64,000 bases of DNA from Denitratisoma sp. (GTDB lineage Bacteria > Pseudomonadota > Gammaproteobacteria > Burkholderiales > Rhodocyclaceae). The DNA lies in contig JAVSMO010000001.1 in the NCBI GenBank assembly GCA_032027165.1, forward strand, positions 2,777,177-2,841,176, in the 5' to 3' direction. Within the stretch, counting starts at the first letter, position 1. Each line of letters starts with the position of its first letter. Below the pieces are notes generated by a model. It was not told where the DNA came from, ran no database searches, and was given only the letters and a program-made list of their open reading frames with translations. A program made the position numbers and the translations under genes. This document shows, one piece after another, positions 54,473-63,493 of the stretch.

Positions 54473-57400
54473 TCACTGAGCTTGCCTTACCGATTTTGAT
54501 AACCGTTCATAAACTTGGCTTCCCAACCACTTTGCCACCAACTCTTGTAGCTCCGGCTTGCTCATGTAATCCGCGAACAGCTCTTCATTCAGCTCCATGC
54601 GCTCGATAAACAAAGATTCCAATATCTGTCGAAAAACCAGCTGAAACTTATCGAGAGGATTGACTTCCGCAGCCTTTTGCAAAACCTCACTTTGACTCGC
54701 TGCTTCTTCGATCTGGTCAAAGAAAAGTTGATCCGCCTCGTTTAGCTCACCACCGAATCTCTCATTAATGATGTCAATCAGTCGGGATAGTGAAACGTGC
54801 TCCTCTCGAACCATTCCTGAGCCAACCTCTCCAGGCCCATTAAGCAGCTTCGCATAACCTTCGCTGAGGTTAATCGATCCTTCGCTGATCTTCTGCAGAC
54901 GGTAATAATCGAGTTCGACTTCCTCATCAAACTGATATCCGGGCCCGGTCTTGCGTTTTGGCAACTTCAGCGCGAGATGCCGCAAATAGGTAAACAACTT
55001 TTCAAGATCGCTGTCCTGATAGGGAATCACTTGGCTTAAAAAGCTGTACAAGTTGCGGAAAGCTTGCGCCTTCCCTCGCCACAACTCGGCTTCTTCCTCC
55101 TCCGAATTCTGCAGTTGCAGAAAGCGCGCAACTGCCCGATCGAGGACAGCATTCATGTTCTTGTGATCGTTTGGACTCTGGCGGCGCTTGGGTGCGAAGA
55201 ATATCGCTGCGAACTCGCTAACTTCGGTCTGCTGGTAAATTCCCGAGGCATCCAGTTCGGCTTTGACCTCATACAGCTTCTCCGGCTCTACCTGCTCCCC
55301 CATCACCGACCCTTCGTAATACTGGCGAAACGCCTCCTGTATGTCGGCGGGATCATTCACGAAATCCAGCACAAAGGTATCATCCTTGAGCGGGTGCGTT
55401 CGGTTCAGGCGCGACAAGGTCTGCACGGCTTGAATGCCGCCAAGCCGCTTGTCGACGTACATCGTATGCAGCAACGGCTGGTCGAATCCTGTCTGGTATT
55501 TCTCGGCCACCAGCAATACGCGGTACTCAGGCTTAGCGAATGTATCAGGCAACTCCTTTTCTCTTACCCCCTCGTTCATTTCCACTTCGGTATAGATCTT
55601 CTCCGGAATCTTGTCGTCTTCGACGGTACCGGAAAACGCCACCAGTGTCTTGATGGTGTAACCTTTCGCGGCGATGTATTCATCGAATGCCTGTTTGTAG
55701 CGCACTGCCTCCAGCCGTGATCCCGTCACCACCATGGCCTTTGCATGGCCACCTATCTTGTGCCGGGTATGCTGCTGGAAATGCTCGACCATGATTTCTG
55801 TCTTCTGGCCAATGTTGTGTGGGTGTAGTCGCAGAAAGCGGGCGAGCGACTTTGCCGCTCTTTTGCGCTCAACGTTGGGATCGTCCTCGGCCTTTTTGAC
55901 TAACTTGTAATAGGTTTTATAAGTGACGTAACTGGCCAATACGTCCATGATGAACCGTTCTTCGATCGCCTGCCGCATGGTGTAGCGGTGAAACGGTTCA
56001 CCCTTGCGGCCAAAGATCGCCAGTGTCTTGTGTTTCGGCGTAGCGGTGAACGCAAAGAAACTCATGTTCGGTTGATGACCACGCTTGGCCATGGAACGAA
56101 ATAGACGTTCCATTTCCACTTCACCTTCCTCTTGCGCCAATTCCTGCGCCTTCTTTCTCAGCTCGGCTCCGCCCAACACCCCTTTGAGCTCGGTGGCCGT
56201 TTCACCTGACTGCGAGCTGTGCGCCTCATCGATGATCACCGCATACTTACGGGTCGGCAAATAGCTGCCACCCTCTCCACGTTCTTCGGCGAGTTTCATC
56301 AACTGTCCGGTGACGAACGGAAACTTTTGCAGCGTGGTAATGATGATCGGTACGCCCGTTTCCAGCGCCTCCGCAAGTTGGCGCGAGTCCTCGTCGATTT
56401 TCTGCACCACACCCTGGCGGTGGTCAAACTGGTAAATCGTATTTTGTAACTGGCGGTCGAGAACAACACGGTCGGTAATGACCACGACACTGTCGAAGAT
56501 GCGCTCATCCTTGTCGTTGTGCAGCGAAGAGAGCCGATGCGCGAGCCAGCCTATCGTGTTGCTCTTGCCGCTACCCGCCGAGTGCTCCACCAAATAGTTG
56601 TGCCCCACACCCTCCTTCGCCGCGGCCGACACCATCTGACGTACCGCCTGCAACTGGTGATAGCGCGGAAAGATCATCGTTTCCTTGCGAACCTTCTTGC
56701 CGTCGTCCGTGGTCTTCTCCTCCACATCGAGGTGAAGAAAGCGCGCAAGCAAATCCATCAAGCTATCGCGCTGCAAGACCTCTTCCCACAAATACGCGGT
56801 CTTGTAGTTGCGACCTACCTTGTCCGGTTCATTGCCCGCGCCGCCCTGGTTGCCACGATTGAATGGCAGGAAATGTGTACCGGACCCGGCAAGGCGCGTG
56901 GTCATATGCACCTCTTCCGTATCAACGGCAAAATGCACCAATGTGCGCTTGGTAAATTGAAAAATCGGCTCACGCGGGTCGCGATCGTTCCGGTATTGAT
57001 GGATCGCATTGGCGGCCGTCTGTCCCGAAAGCGGGTTCTTGAGTTCCAGCGTTACGACCGGTATGCCGTTAACTGATAGCACGACATCCAACGACTTCTC
57101 ACTGGTCGGGCTGAAATGCAGCTGCCGGGTGATACCCAGTTGATTGGCCGCGTAACGCGCCTCAAGTTCTGGATTGAGCCCATGAGCAGGACGGAAGAAC
57201 GCGACCCGCAGTGTTTTGCCAAAGCACTTGAAACCGTGACGGAGTGTCGAGAGCACGCCATGTATCTCTATCCATTTACATAGCGCCTCCAGCACCCGCT
57301 CGCCGGTCTGGTCACCGTGCAAGGCTTGCAGCTTCTCCCATGTCTTCGCCTGGGTGCTGCAAACGAATTCCAGCACGACAGCGGGAAAGATCGCCCGCTC

Positions 57401-57496
57401 GCGATTGAATTCGTCCGAAAGTAGCTTCCTGTAGCCATCGGCCGACAACACTGCCTCAATGGCCGTTTCAAACGCAGCTTCGCTGGTCTGTTTCAT
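54473..57496 (-). CDS. hsdR: Type I restriction endonuclease subunit R
   Basis: The 1007-residue protein has an N-terminal PD-(D/E)XK nuclease domain (LDVVLSVNGIPVVTLELKN, ~150), a superfamily 2 translocase with Walker A EHSAGSGKSN (~306), DEAH box IIDEAHSSQSG (~421) and motif III FFAFTATPKHKTL, then motifs VVTGSRLEAVRY and RVLLVAEKYQTGFDQPLLHTMYVDKRL, and a helical C-terminus. It cuts DNA far from unmethylated sites with HsdM2-HsdS. Its ATG overlaps the stop of the HNH gene, making it last in the five-gene operon. DNA here is visibly less GC-rich than the chromosome around it. Confidence 0.95.
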   Translation of the reverse strand: MKQTSEAAFETAIEAVLSADGYRKLLSDEFNRERAIFPAVVLEFVCSTQAKTWEKLQALHGDQTGERVLEALCKWIEIHGVLSTLRHGFKCFGKTLRVAFFRPAHGLNPELEARYAANQLGITRQLHFSPTSEKSLDVVLSVNGIPVVTLELKNPLSGQTAANAIHQYRNDRDPREPIFQFTKRTLVHFAVDTEEVHMTTRLAGSGTHFLPFNRGNQGGAGNEPDKVGRNYKTAYLWEEVLQRDSLMDLLARFLHLDVEEKTTDDGKKVRKETMIFPRYHQLQAVRQMVSAAAKEGVGHNYLVEHSAGSGKSNTIGWLAHRLSSLHNDKDERIFDSVVVITDRVVLDRQLQNTIYQFDHRQGVVQKIDEDSRQLAEALETGVPIIITTLQKFPFVTGQLMKLAEERGEGGSYLPTRKYAVIIDEAHSSQSGETATELKGVLGGAELRKKAQELAQEEGEVEMERLFRSMAKRGHQPNMSFFAFTATPKHKTLAIFGRKGEPFHRYTMRQAIEERFIMDVLASYVTYKTYYKLVKKAEDDPNVERKRAAKSLARFLRLHPHNIGQKTEIMVEHFQQHTRHKIGGHAKAMVVTGSRLEAVRYKQAFDEYIAAKGYTIKTLVAFSGTVEDDKIPEKIYTEVEMNEGVREKELPDTFAKPEYRVLLVAEKYQTGFDQPLLHTMYVDKRLGGIQAVQTLSRLNRTHPLKDDTFVLDFVNDPADIQEAFRQYYEGSVMGEQVEPEKLYEVKAELDASGIYQQTEVSEFAAIFFAPKRRQSPNDHKNMNAVLDRAVARFLQLQNSEEEEAELWRGKAQAFRNLYSFLSQVIPYQDSDLEKLFTYLRHLALKLPKRKTGPGYQFDEEVELDYYRLQKISEGSINLSEGYAKLLNGPGEVGSGMVREEHVSLSRLIDIINERFGGELNEADQLFFDQIEEAASQSEVLQKAAEVNPLDKFQLVFRQILESLFIERMELNEELFADYMSKPELQELVAKWLGSQVYERLSKSVRQAQ

Positions 57497-58122
57497 GCGG
57501 GCACCATCCGCAGTTTCTTCCTCAGGTAGTACACGACGACCTGACTGTACTCCGCCAACTCACCCGCCAACGAACCATCCCACTTCCGCAATTCATGGGC
57601 CGGATTGCCGATGCGCCCATAGTGAAGTGCATCCTTGAACGCCTCCAGGACTGCTTTGCGGTTGTTGACCAAGCATGACCAATTGAGGTTCAGCACATCA
57701 TTCAGTTCGCGATCGATGTGTGCCTGATCGGATTTGATGCGGCCATCACCGAGAAACTGAACAAGACGCTCTACGTTACAGGCCGGGTCCGCGGGGGATA
57801 GAACAATATCGGTATCGCCCTTGCTGGTGTCACAGTGTTGTTCTCGCCCGGGGCGACCTTTGCCACCCAAACACGCGCCGAGCAGGTTTCTGTAATCAAG
57901 GCGCCTAGCCGGATATCTTGCCTCACACTGCCAATGTTCGATCTTCATACTCGCAGTGTCCGGCCGGATTCGAGACTGACAGTAGCAGCACAAACCCCGC
58001 TGCTCCACGACCAGATATTTCCGCAGGTTTGCCTTGTCGGCGTAATTGTCGAAATCGGCGTGAGCCTTAAGGCGATGCTCGGTGAGTGAATGGGGTTCGG
58101 CATTCTTCTGAATGTTCCGCAT
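57493..58122 (-). CDS. ptuB: PtuB-like HNH endonuclease nested in the restriction operon
   Basis: The 209-residue protein follows the pattern of the retron Ec78/Septu HNH effector: RGLCCYCQSRI (~45) supplies zinc cysteines, MKIEHWQCEARYPARRLDYRNLLGACLGGKG the catalytic His and Asn region, and HCDTSKGDTDIVLSP the second zinc half. The C-terminal half is helical. It overlaps the ATPase stop by one base (TAATG) and hsdR by four (ATGA), so it is an integral operon member. Expected role: nucleic-acid cleavage released when the ATPase partner senses infection. That role is family knowledge, not shown here. Confidence 0.8.
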   Translation of the reverse strand: MRNIQKNAEPHSLTEHRLKAHADFDNYADKANLRKYLVVEQRGLCCYCQSRIRPDTASMKIEHWQCEARYPARRLDYRNLLGACLGGKGRPGREQHCDTSKGDTDIVLSPADPACNVERLVQFLGDGRIKSDQAHIDRELNDVLNLNWSCLVNNRKAVLEAFKDALHYGRIGNPAHELRKWDGSLAGELAEYSQVVVYYLRKKLRMVPA

Positions 58123-59435
58123 TAATCCGACCCTTCCAGAAACTTGATCAACGAGCTGGCGCGCGTCAGTTCCGGTTCGCTTTCGCCAAGCGGCTTCTCC
58201 AACTCGGTAATCTTCTTGCGCGCTGCGTCAAATTCTTCCTTATCGATCAATTCAAACAACACTTTCAGCTCAGCATCAATCTTCTTGGTACGCACCGGTG
58301 CACCCATAAGCTCCTGCAAGATGCGGTTGGCATCCATACCATAGGCCTCCGCCGGTACTGTCACGACAACCCTGCCATCTTGGTATTCCAGAAAACGCAC
58401 ACAGCGGGCTTCAACCTCGCCCAAAACTAGAGGTGAATGGGTCGTCACCACGAACTGACAACTCTTGAACAACTTTCGCAGCCGCCCCAACACGTCACGT
58501 TGCCATTTCGGGTGCAGATGCAATTCAATCTCATCGATCATCACCAGCGCCACGCCCTCGGCGATGGGGTTGTCGCTGTCCGGGTTGGCGATGGCCAGCC
58601 GCCGGGTGAGGTCGAAGACCAAGGCCAGCAGTCCGCGCTCGCCGTCGGATAGTTGGTGCAGATAAAACGGCTGGTCGCGTTTGTCGACGACGAACCCCAG
58701 ACGCGGCTTTTCCTGTATGCGCAGATTCGTGAATTCCGGCACCAGCTCATGAACCACGTTACGCAAAGCATCCAGCACCTTCAGTCGACGCGGCTCGTTT
58801 TCCGCACCCAGAGTCTGTTGAGTACGGAACCAGTGCATGAACTCGCGCAACTCGACTTCTCGGTCATGCAGGGCGCGGCCGTAGGCCAGCGACGGGTCAA
58901 ACGGCTTTACGGCCGGCAAGGTTCGCGGCTGGCCCGGCAACTGGCGCTTGGGGGTGAAATACACCGCGAGCGGCGGATTGGCGGCCGTCTTGAGCGCGGA
59001 CAGTGCAGCGCGGGTTTCTTTGATGCCCGCTTCGAGGTCGCCGGTGAGGGTGCGCGCCCGCAAGGCTTCGGTGAAACGCACGGCTTCGGTGGGTGACTGC
59101 TCCTGTCGCAAGAGGATAAAGCGGTCACTTTCATTCTCGGCCGCGCGCACGCGCTGCACCCCGGCATTGAGCGTCTGATCGCCGAGGCGCAGTCGCGCCG
59201 AAACTTCCAACGAGGTTCTATCGCTGAAAATGTCATCATCGGTGAAATAGATCGCCGTCGAACGCGACGGCGTGAATTCCGGGATCGCGCGAGAAAGCAC
59301 GGTTGCCAGCGCGCGCAACAACGTGGACTTACCTACGCCGTTCACGCCCGCGATCAACGTCACATCCGACTCGAAGCCGATGTCTAGTTGTTCAAAACCA
59401 CCGCAGTGGGCGAGGCTGAGGCGTTCCAGCTTCAT
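58122..59435 (-). CDS. ptuA: PtuA-like AAA/ABC-type ATPase nested in the restriction operon
   Basis: The 437-residue SMC/ABC-like ATPase has Walker A GVNGVGKSTLLRALA (~30), signature LSDGERGLLALV (~265), Walker B ALVMIDEIELHLHPKWQ (~297) and the His switch FVVTTHSPLVLGEV (~330). A C-terminal helical part (KIDAELKVLFELIDKEEFDAARKKITELEKPLG) is typical of AAA ATPases paired with HNH partners. Its start overlaps hsdS by four bases. There is no TOPRIM domain, which separates it from OLD-type nucleases. Together with the next gene it forms a Septu-like pair. Confidence 0.8.
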   Translation of the reverse strand: MKLERLSLAHCGGFEQLDIGFESDVTLIAGVNGVGKSTLLRALATVLSRAIPEFTPSRSTAIYFTDDDIFSDRTSLEVSARLRLGDQTLNAGVQRVRAAENESDRFILLRQEQSPTEAVRFTEALRARTLTGDLEAGIKETRAALSALKTAANPPLAVYFTPKRQLPGQPRTLPAVKPFDPSLAYGRALHDREVELREFMHWFRTQQTLGAENEPRRLKVLDALRNVVHELVPEFTNLRIQEKPRLGFVVDKRDQPFYLHQLSDGERGLLALVFDLTRRLAIANPDSDNPIAEGVALVMIDEIELHLHPKWQRDVLGRLRKLFKSCQFVVTTHSPLVLGEVEARCVRFLEYQDGRVVVTVPAEAYGMDANRILQELMGAPVRTKKIDAELKVLFELIDKEEFDAARKKITELEKPLGESEPELTRASSLIKFLEGSD

Positions 59436-60676
59436 GCCGCCATTTCCTCCAATGGGATTTGGCCAGTGACGGCGGCGGTGATAAGGGCTGCGCGGTGCTC
59501 CTTCGCAAGCTCTATAGAACGGAACAAAGTATCGACCAGGACCTTCGTCTTGGAATGATTCAGTTCGAGTTCTTTGACTATCGCGCGCTGTTCATTCGCT
59601 GGGGGCATAGGTAAACGCATTTCAAAGAAGTTCTCTGGGTACAATCTAAGCCTTGATGACCAGACGCCTTTAGACCAACGACTTACCTCAGCCACAAAGG
59701 GTCTCGACCGACAGAGTAGTTCCACAAACTCAGGCAACAGATCGCCCTTTGATGTGTAAACGTGATAGTCCGGGCTCACGATACCTTCGAGGGGCGTTAC
59801 CCCCATCGCGCCCATCCACCCCCACAACGTATTAATTACCAAATCGCCGGGGTAACACAGCTTGTATCCCGCTTTATCGTCAGCCTGAAACATGTAAACG
59901 TCCTTTTCCGACCGAGCCGTCACACCCGTTATGTGCGAAACGGTCAATAACTCCTCATCGCCCAATTCCGAACGTTGATCGCGAACAGAGAATAGATTCT
60001 TCGCTCGCTCGATTCCCCAATGCGCCGGAATATCGCCCAGCCAGTCGAGGCCGGAGGGTTTGAGGGGGACGTTGGGCCTGAGACCGCGGGTGACGGCGCG
60101 GCTGATGAGGGCGGCGCGTTTTTCTTCCAACAGGTCCAGCATCTTTTCCTTTTCCGCCACCAGCGCATCGATGCGCGCGGTTTCTCGGTCGAGGTAGTCG
60201 GCAATTGCTTTCTGAAATCTCTCGTCCGTTGGAAATGGTAGTTGCAGGTCCTTCAGATATTCGCCATCAACGTGAGGAATTCCCATTCCAATAGTGAATG
60301 TCTTAAGAACCGGCTCAATGCCTTTACATAACCAAAACAGGTAGCTTCGATCAAATTTGACAGGGATTAGCAAGGCCGCTGTCGAAGATACAGCGCCGAA
60401 TTTGGCGTGCAGGAATTCACCAGCGTTTGATCCATCCCACAACAGAAGGATGTCACCTTCATTCGCAGTAACCATGCCATTCGGAAAAACAAACTCCGTA
60501 GGCTCTGAGTCACCTCTCAGATACTCCATTGAAAGGTATGGTACGCCCCCCGTCTCGACGCGCGGCTCATCCTCTAATTTCTCGGGTAACCTTCCTTTAG
60601 AGGTATTCGCGACATATCGGAAGCGAATCGTTTCCCATTCGCCGGGTAGAGTTTGTGCGATAGACAGTTCCTTCAC
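59432..60676 (-). CDS. hsdS: Type I restriction-modification specificity subunit S
   Basis: The 414-residue subunit has two target-recognition domains, each ending in a conserved coiled-coil spacer (RFQKAIADYLDRETARIDALVAEKEKMLDLLEEKRAALISRAVTRGL at ~155-200 and EQRAIVKELELNHSKTKVLVDTLFRSIELAKEHRAALITAAVTGQI at the end). The TRDs read ETGGVPYLSMEYLRG and LLTVSHITGVTARSEKDVYMFQ. It fixes the bipartite recognition site of the complex, which cannot be predicted here. It overlaps hsdM upstream and the ATPase gene downstream by four bases each. Confidence 0.94.
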   Translation of the reverse strand: MKELSIAQTLPGEWETIRFRYVANTSKGRLPEKLEDEPRVETGGVPYLSMEYLRGDSEPTEFVFPNGMVTANEGDILLLWDGSNAGEFLHAKFGAVSSTAALLIPVKFDRSYLFWLCKGIEPVLKTFTIGMGIPHVDGEYLKDLQLPFPTDERFQKAIADYLDRETARIDALVAEKEKMLDLLEEKRAALISRAVTRGLRPNVPLKPSGLDWLGDIPAHWGIERAKNLFSVRDQRSELGDEELLTVSHITGVTARSEKDVYMFQADDKAGYKLCYPGDLVINTLWGWMGAMGVTPLEGIVSPDYHVYTSKGDLLPEFVELLCRSRPFVAEVSRWSKGVWSSRLRLYPENFFEMRLPMPPANEQRAIVKELELNHSKTKVLVDTLFRSIELAKEHRAALITAAVTGQIPLEEMAA

Positions 60677-62829
60677 TCCGTCACCTCGCGCAACAACTCC
60701 ATGATCCGCTTCTCGACCGCTTCCAGCTCCTTGTCGATCTCGTGCAACGGCCGCGGCGGCTGGTACTGAAAGAACACGCGGTTGAAGTTGATCTCGTAGC
60801 CGACCTTGCCGATGCCGCCGTCTTGTTCGTCCAGCGTTTCGCGATCGATCCAGGCGTCGTTCACGTAGGGCCGCACTTCGCGCAGGAAGTAGCTGACGAT
60901 GTCTTCCTTCAAGGGGATGTTCTCGGCGTCTTTGAGCGCGGGGTCGGGTTCGTATTCGATGTGTTTGCCCTTGCCGTCGGTGTGCAACCCCAGCGCCGCT
61001 TCCAATTCGGCGGGCTTGAGTGCAGGCAAGGACTGGTTGGGGAACAGCGCGGCGGTGTCGAGCTTTTCTATCTTGTGGTGTTTGGCGATGGCGGGTTCAG
61101 CTTCAGGATCGACGGCGGTGAACACCTCGCGGAAGAGTTTCTTTTGCGCCGTGCCTTTTGCGCCCTTGGCCCAGCCTTCGACATCTTCCGGCAGTGCCTT
61201 GACGATGTCTTGCACCTGTTCCCAAGTGGCGTTCCAGTCGAGCCGCGGTTCGCCGCCCAGCACTTCTTCGACGGCCAGGAAGGCGTCGAGCAGTTCTGGG
61301 CAGGCATCGAGAAACTTCTCTTTGGTTTCCTGCGTGATCTGGAAGCGCAGACGTAACGGCCGCTGCACTGTGATACGCCGGTAGCCGAAATCGGCATTGT
61401 CCAAAATCTTGCTGGTTTTGGAGTCGTCCAGCGCGCCGTGTTCGCGGGTAACGGTGGTAATGGCGTCTTCGTCCAGATAGCGGCGCTTGTTGCCGAGGCT
61501 GCGCTTCATCGGCGCCCAGCGTTCGCGGGCGTCGATCAACTGAATCTTGCCCTTGCGGTGTTTTGCCTTGCGGTTGGTGACGACCCACACAAAGGTGCCG
61601 ATGCCGGTGTTGTAGAACATCTGCTCGGGCAGGGCGACGATGGCTTCGAGCCAGTCATGTTCGATGATCCAGCGGCGGATTTCGCTCTCGCCGCTGCCGG
61701 CGCCGCCGGTGAACAGGGGCGAACCATTGAAAACGATAGCCACGCGCGAGCCGGGTTTGTCGCGGTTGCCGGGTTGCCAGTCCTGAAATTTGGAAATCAT
61801 GTGAATCAGGAACAGCAGTGCGCCGTCGTTGACGCGCGGCAACTTGCCGCTGTAGCCGCGGAAATTGGGCCAGCGCTCGATGATCTTCTGCTCGCCTTTC
61901 CAGTCCACGCCGAAGGGCGGGTTGGCGAGCAGGTAGTCGAAGCGCATGTCCGGAAACTGATCGTTCGTAAGCGTGTTGCCGTATTCGATGCGGCTGTCGC
62001 GATGGCCTTTGATGAGCAGGTCGGACGCAGCCACGGCGTAGGAGCGCGGGTTGTAGTCCTGGCCGTAGACTTTGACGGTGGCGTGTTCATTGTGGGCGCG
62101 GATCCAGTTTTGCGACTCGGCCAACATGCCACCGGTGCCGCATGCCGGGTCGCAAATGGTGACGATGACGCCTGCCTGTGTGAGCACCTTGGTATCGGGC
62201 TCCAGCAGCAGGTTGACCATGAGCCGGATGACCTCGCGCGGGGTGAAGTGGTCACCGGCCGTTTCGTTCGCCGCTTCGTTGAAACGCCGGATCAGGTCCT
62301 CGAACACCAGACCCATGGTGATGTTGTCCACGTGCCGGGGGTGGAGGTCGATACTTTCAAACTGCGCGACTACTTGATAGAGGCGGTTGGCCTCTTCGAG
62401 CTTTTCGATTTCCTTCTCGAACTCGAAGCGTTCGAAAATCTTGCGAATGTTCTCAGAGAAACCGTTGATGTAGTCGGTCAGGTGGCGACCGATGTTGTCC
62501 GGGTCGCCCTTCAGTTTACGGAAGTCGAGCTGGCTGTGATTGTGGAAACCGAGCGGATTGCCGTCCTCGTCCTTGGCCAGATTATTGAGGATAGGATCAA
62601 CGCTGATCGGCTCCTTTTTCTTGGCTTTGAATTCTTTGTTCTTCGCTACCAGTTCCGCGTGCTTTTTCAGCACGGCGGCCTTGGTGGGCTCCAACACACA
62701 ATCAAAGCGGCGCAAAACCGTGAGGGGCAGCATCACGCGCTCGTATTGCGGCGGGCGATACGGCCCGCGCAGCAGATCGGCGACGGACCAGATGAAGTTT
62801 GAAAGTTGCTGAAAATTGGCTGGGGTCAT
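60673..62829 (-). CDS. hsdM: Type I restriction-modification methyltransferase subunit M
   Basis: The 718-residue N6-adenine methyltransferase is longer than the usual ~500. HsdM N-terminal helical domain (SNFIWSVADLLRGPYRPPQYERVMLPLTVLRRFD), SAM motif ICDPACGTGGMLAES (~228) and catalytic LLANPPFGVDW (~303) are intact. A C-terminal extension (from ~500) ends REVRPYVNDAWIDRETLDEQDGGIGKVGYEINFNRVFFQYQPPRPL, typical of this larger subfamily. It is the first gene of the five-gene operon and uses ATG at 62829; the promoter should lie in 62830-62891. Confidence 0.95.
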   Translation of the reverse strand: MTPANFQQLSNFIWSVADLLRGPYRPPQYERVMLPLTVLRRFDCVLEPTKAAVLKKHAELVAKNKEFKAKKKEPISVDPILNNLAKDEDGNPLGFHNHSQLDFRKLKGDPDNIGRHLTDYINGFSENIRKIFERFEFEKEIEKLEEANRLYQVVAQFESIDLHPRHVDNITMGLVFEDLIRRFNEAANETAGDHFTPREVIRLMVNLLLEPDTKVLTQAGVIVTICDPACGTGGMLAESQNWIRAHNEHATVKVYGQDYNPRSYAVAASDLLIKGHRDSRIEYGNTLTNDQFPDMRFDYLLANPPFGVDWKGEQKIIERWPNFRGYSGKLPRVNDGALLFLIHMISKFQDWQPGNRDKPGSRVAIVFNGSPLFTGGAGSGESEIRRWIIEHDWLEAIVALPEQMFYNTGIGTFVWVVTNRKAKHRKGKIQLIDARERWAPMKRSLGNKRRYLDEDAITTVTREHGALDDSKTSKILDNADFGYRRITVQRPLRLRFQITQETKEKFLDACPELLDAFLAVEEVLGGEPRLDWNATWEQVQDIVKALPEDVEGWAKGAKGTAQKKLFREVFTAVDPEAEPAIAKHHKIEKLDTAALFPNQSLPALKPAELEAALGLHTDGKGKHIEYEPDPALKDAENIPLKEDIVSYFLREVRPYVNDAWIDRETLDEQDGGIGKVGYEINFNRVFFQYQPPRPLHEIDKELEAVEKRIMELLREVTE

Positions 62830-62891
62830 GTATTAGCTAGTCCTTCATAAACTGGCCGCAATAGCACCAAGCTTACCTTTTAGGATGCCCT

Positions 62892-63440
62892 TCATGCGAC
62901 CGACAATTGGCTCAGCGCCGGCTCTTCGGGGGCGCGGGGGCTGAGAAAAGTGGCATAGGGCGGGGCGGCAGTAAAAGCGCCCTCTCCCCCGGCCCCTCTC
63001 CCTCTTGCGAGAGAGGGGAGGTAGGCGAGCCATTCGGCCAGCAGGTCGGGCTTGTAAAAAGCGAACACCGGCCGGGAGCGGGGCTGGGGATCGAGACCGT
63101 TGGTGAAGCGGGTTTCCGCCCCGGTCGATTGATAAGAGAAGGGCAAGGGATTGCCCCAGCGCGGCAGTCCGGCGGGCAGGCCCTTGGTGTATTTGTCGGA
63201 TTGAGTCTCGACGCCGGTAAGGGTGACGCCTTCCTTTTTGGCTTCGATTACCCCGGCGGCCTTGCCCTCCACGTAAAGCAGGTAGTCGGCGAAGCCATAG
63301 CCTGGGAGGGGAAACTCGCGAATGGCCACGCCGCGCGCGGCGTGGATGTTGGCTTTATCGGCGTCGCAGACATGCCAACCCGCTGCCGATAGCAGCCGGT
63401 CGATCTCCTCCCTCGCTTTTTGTTCTGGTTGTGGCGCCAA
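62892..63440 (-). pseudogene. 5' fragment of a second type I endonuclease gene (HsdR, EcoEI-like)
   Basis: Of 182 codons, residues 1-~140 match the N-terminal nuclease domain of EcoEI-type HsdR (PEQKAREEIDRLLSAAGWHVCD, GFADYLLYVEGKAAGVIEAKKEG with D...E-K, PLPFSYQSTGAETRFTNGLDPQPRSRPVF). At about residue 142 the reading enters a palindromic repeat (SLARGRGAGGEGAF) and the helicase part never appears. It is unrelated to the full-length HsdR in the window. I read it as the start of a destroyed older system upstream of the present hsdM. Confidence 0.8.
62978..63023. repeat. Palindromic repeat truncating the hsdR fragment
   Basis: CCCTCTCCCCCGGCCCCTCTCC on the left and GAGAGAGGGGAGG on the right of a TCTTGC centre form a long imperfect hairpin of the common CCTCTCCC/GGGAGAGG dispersed type. 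It encodes the LARGRGAGGEG stretch of the broken hsdR. Confidence 0.7.
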
Positions 63441-63493
63441 GACTAGAGTCTCATCTTGGAAATGACGACGGGAATGCTAGCACGGGCGGGGCC

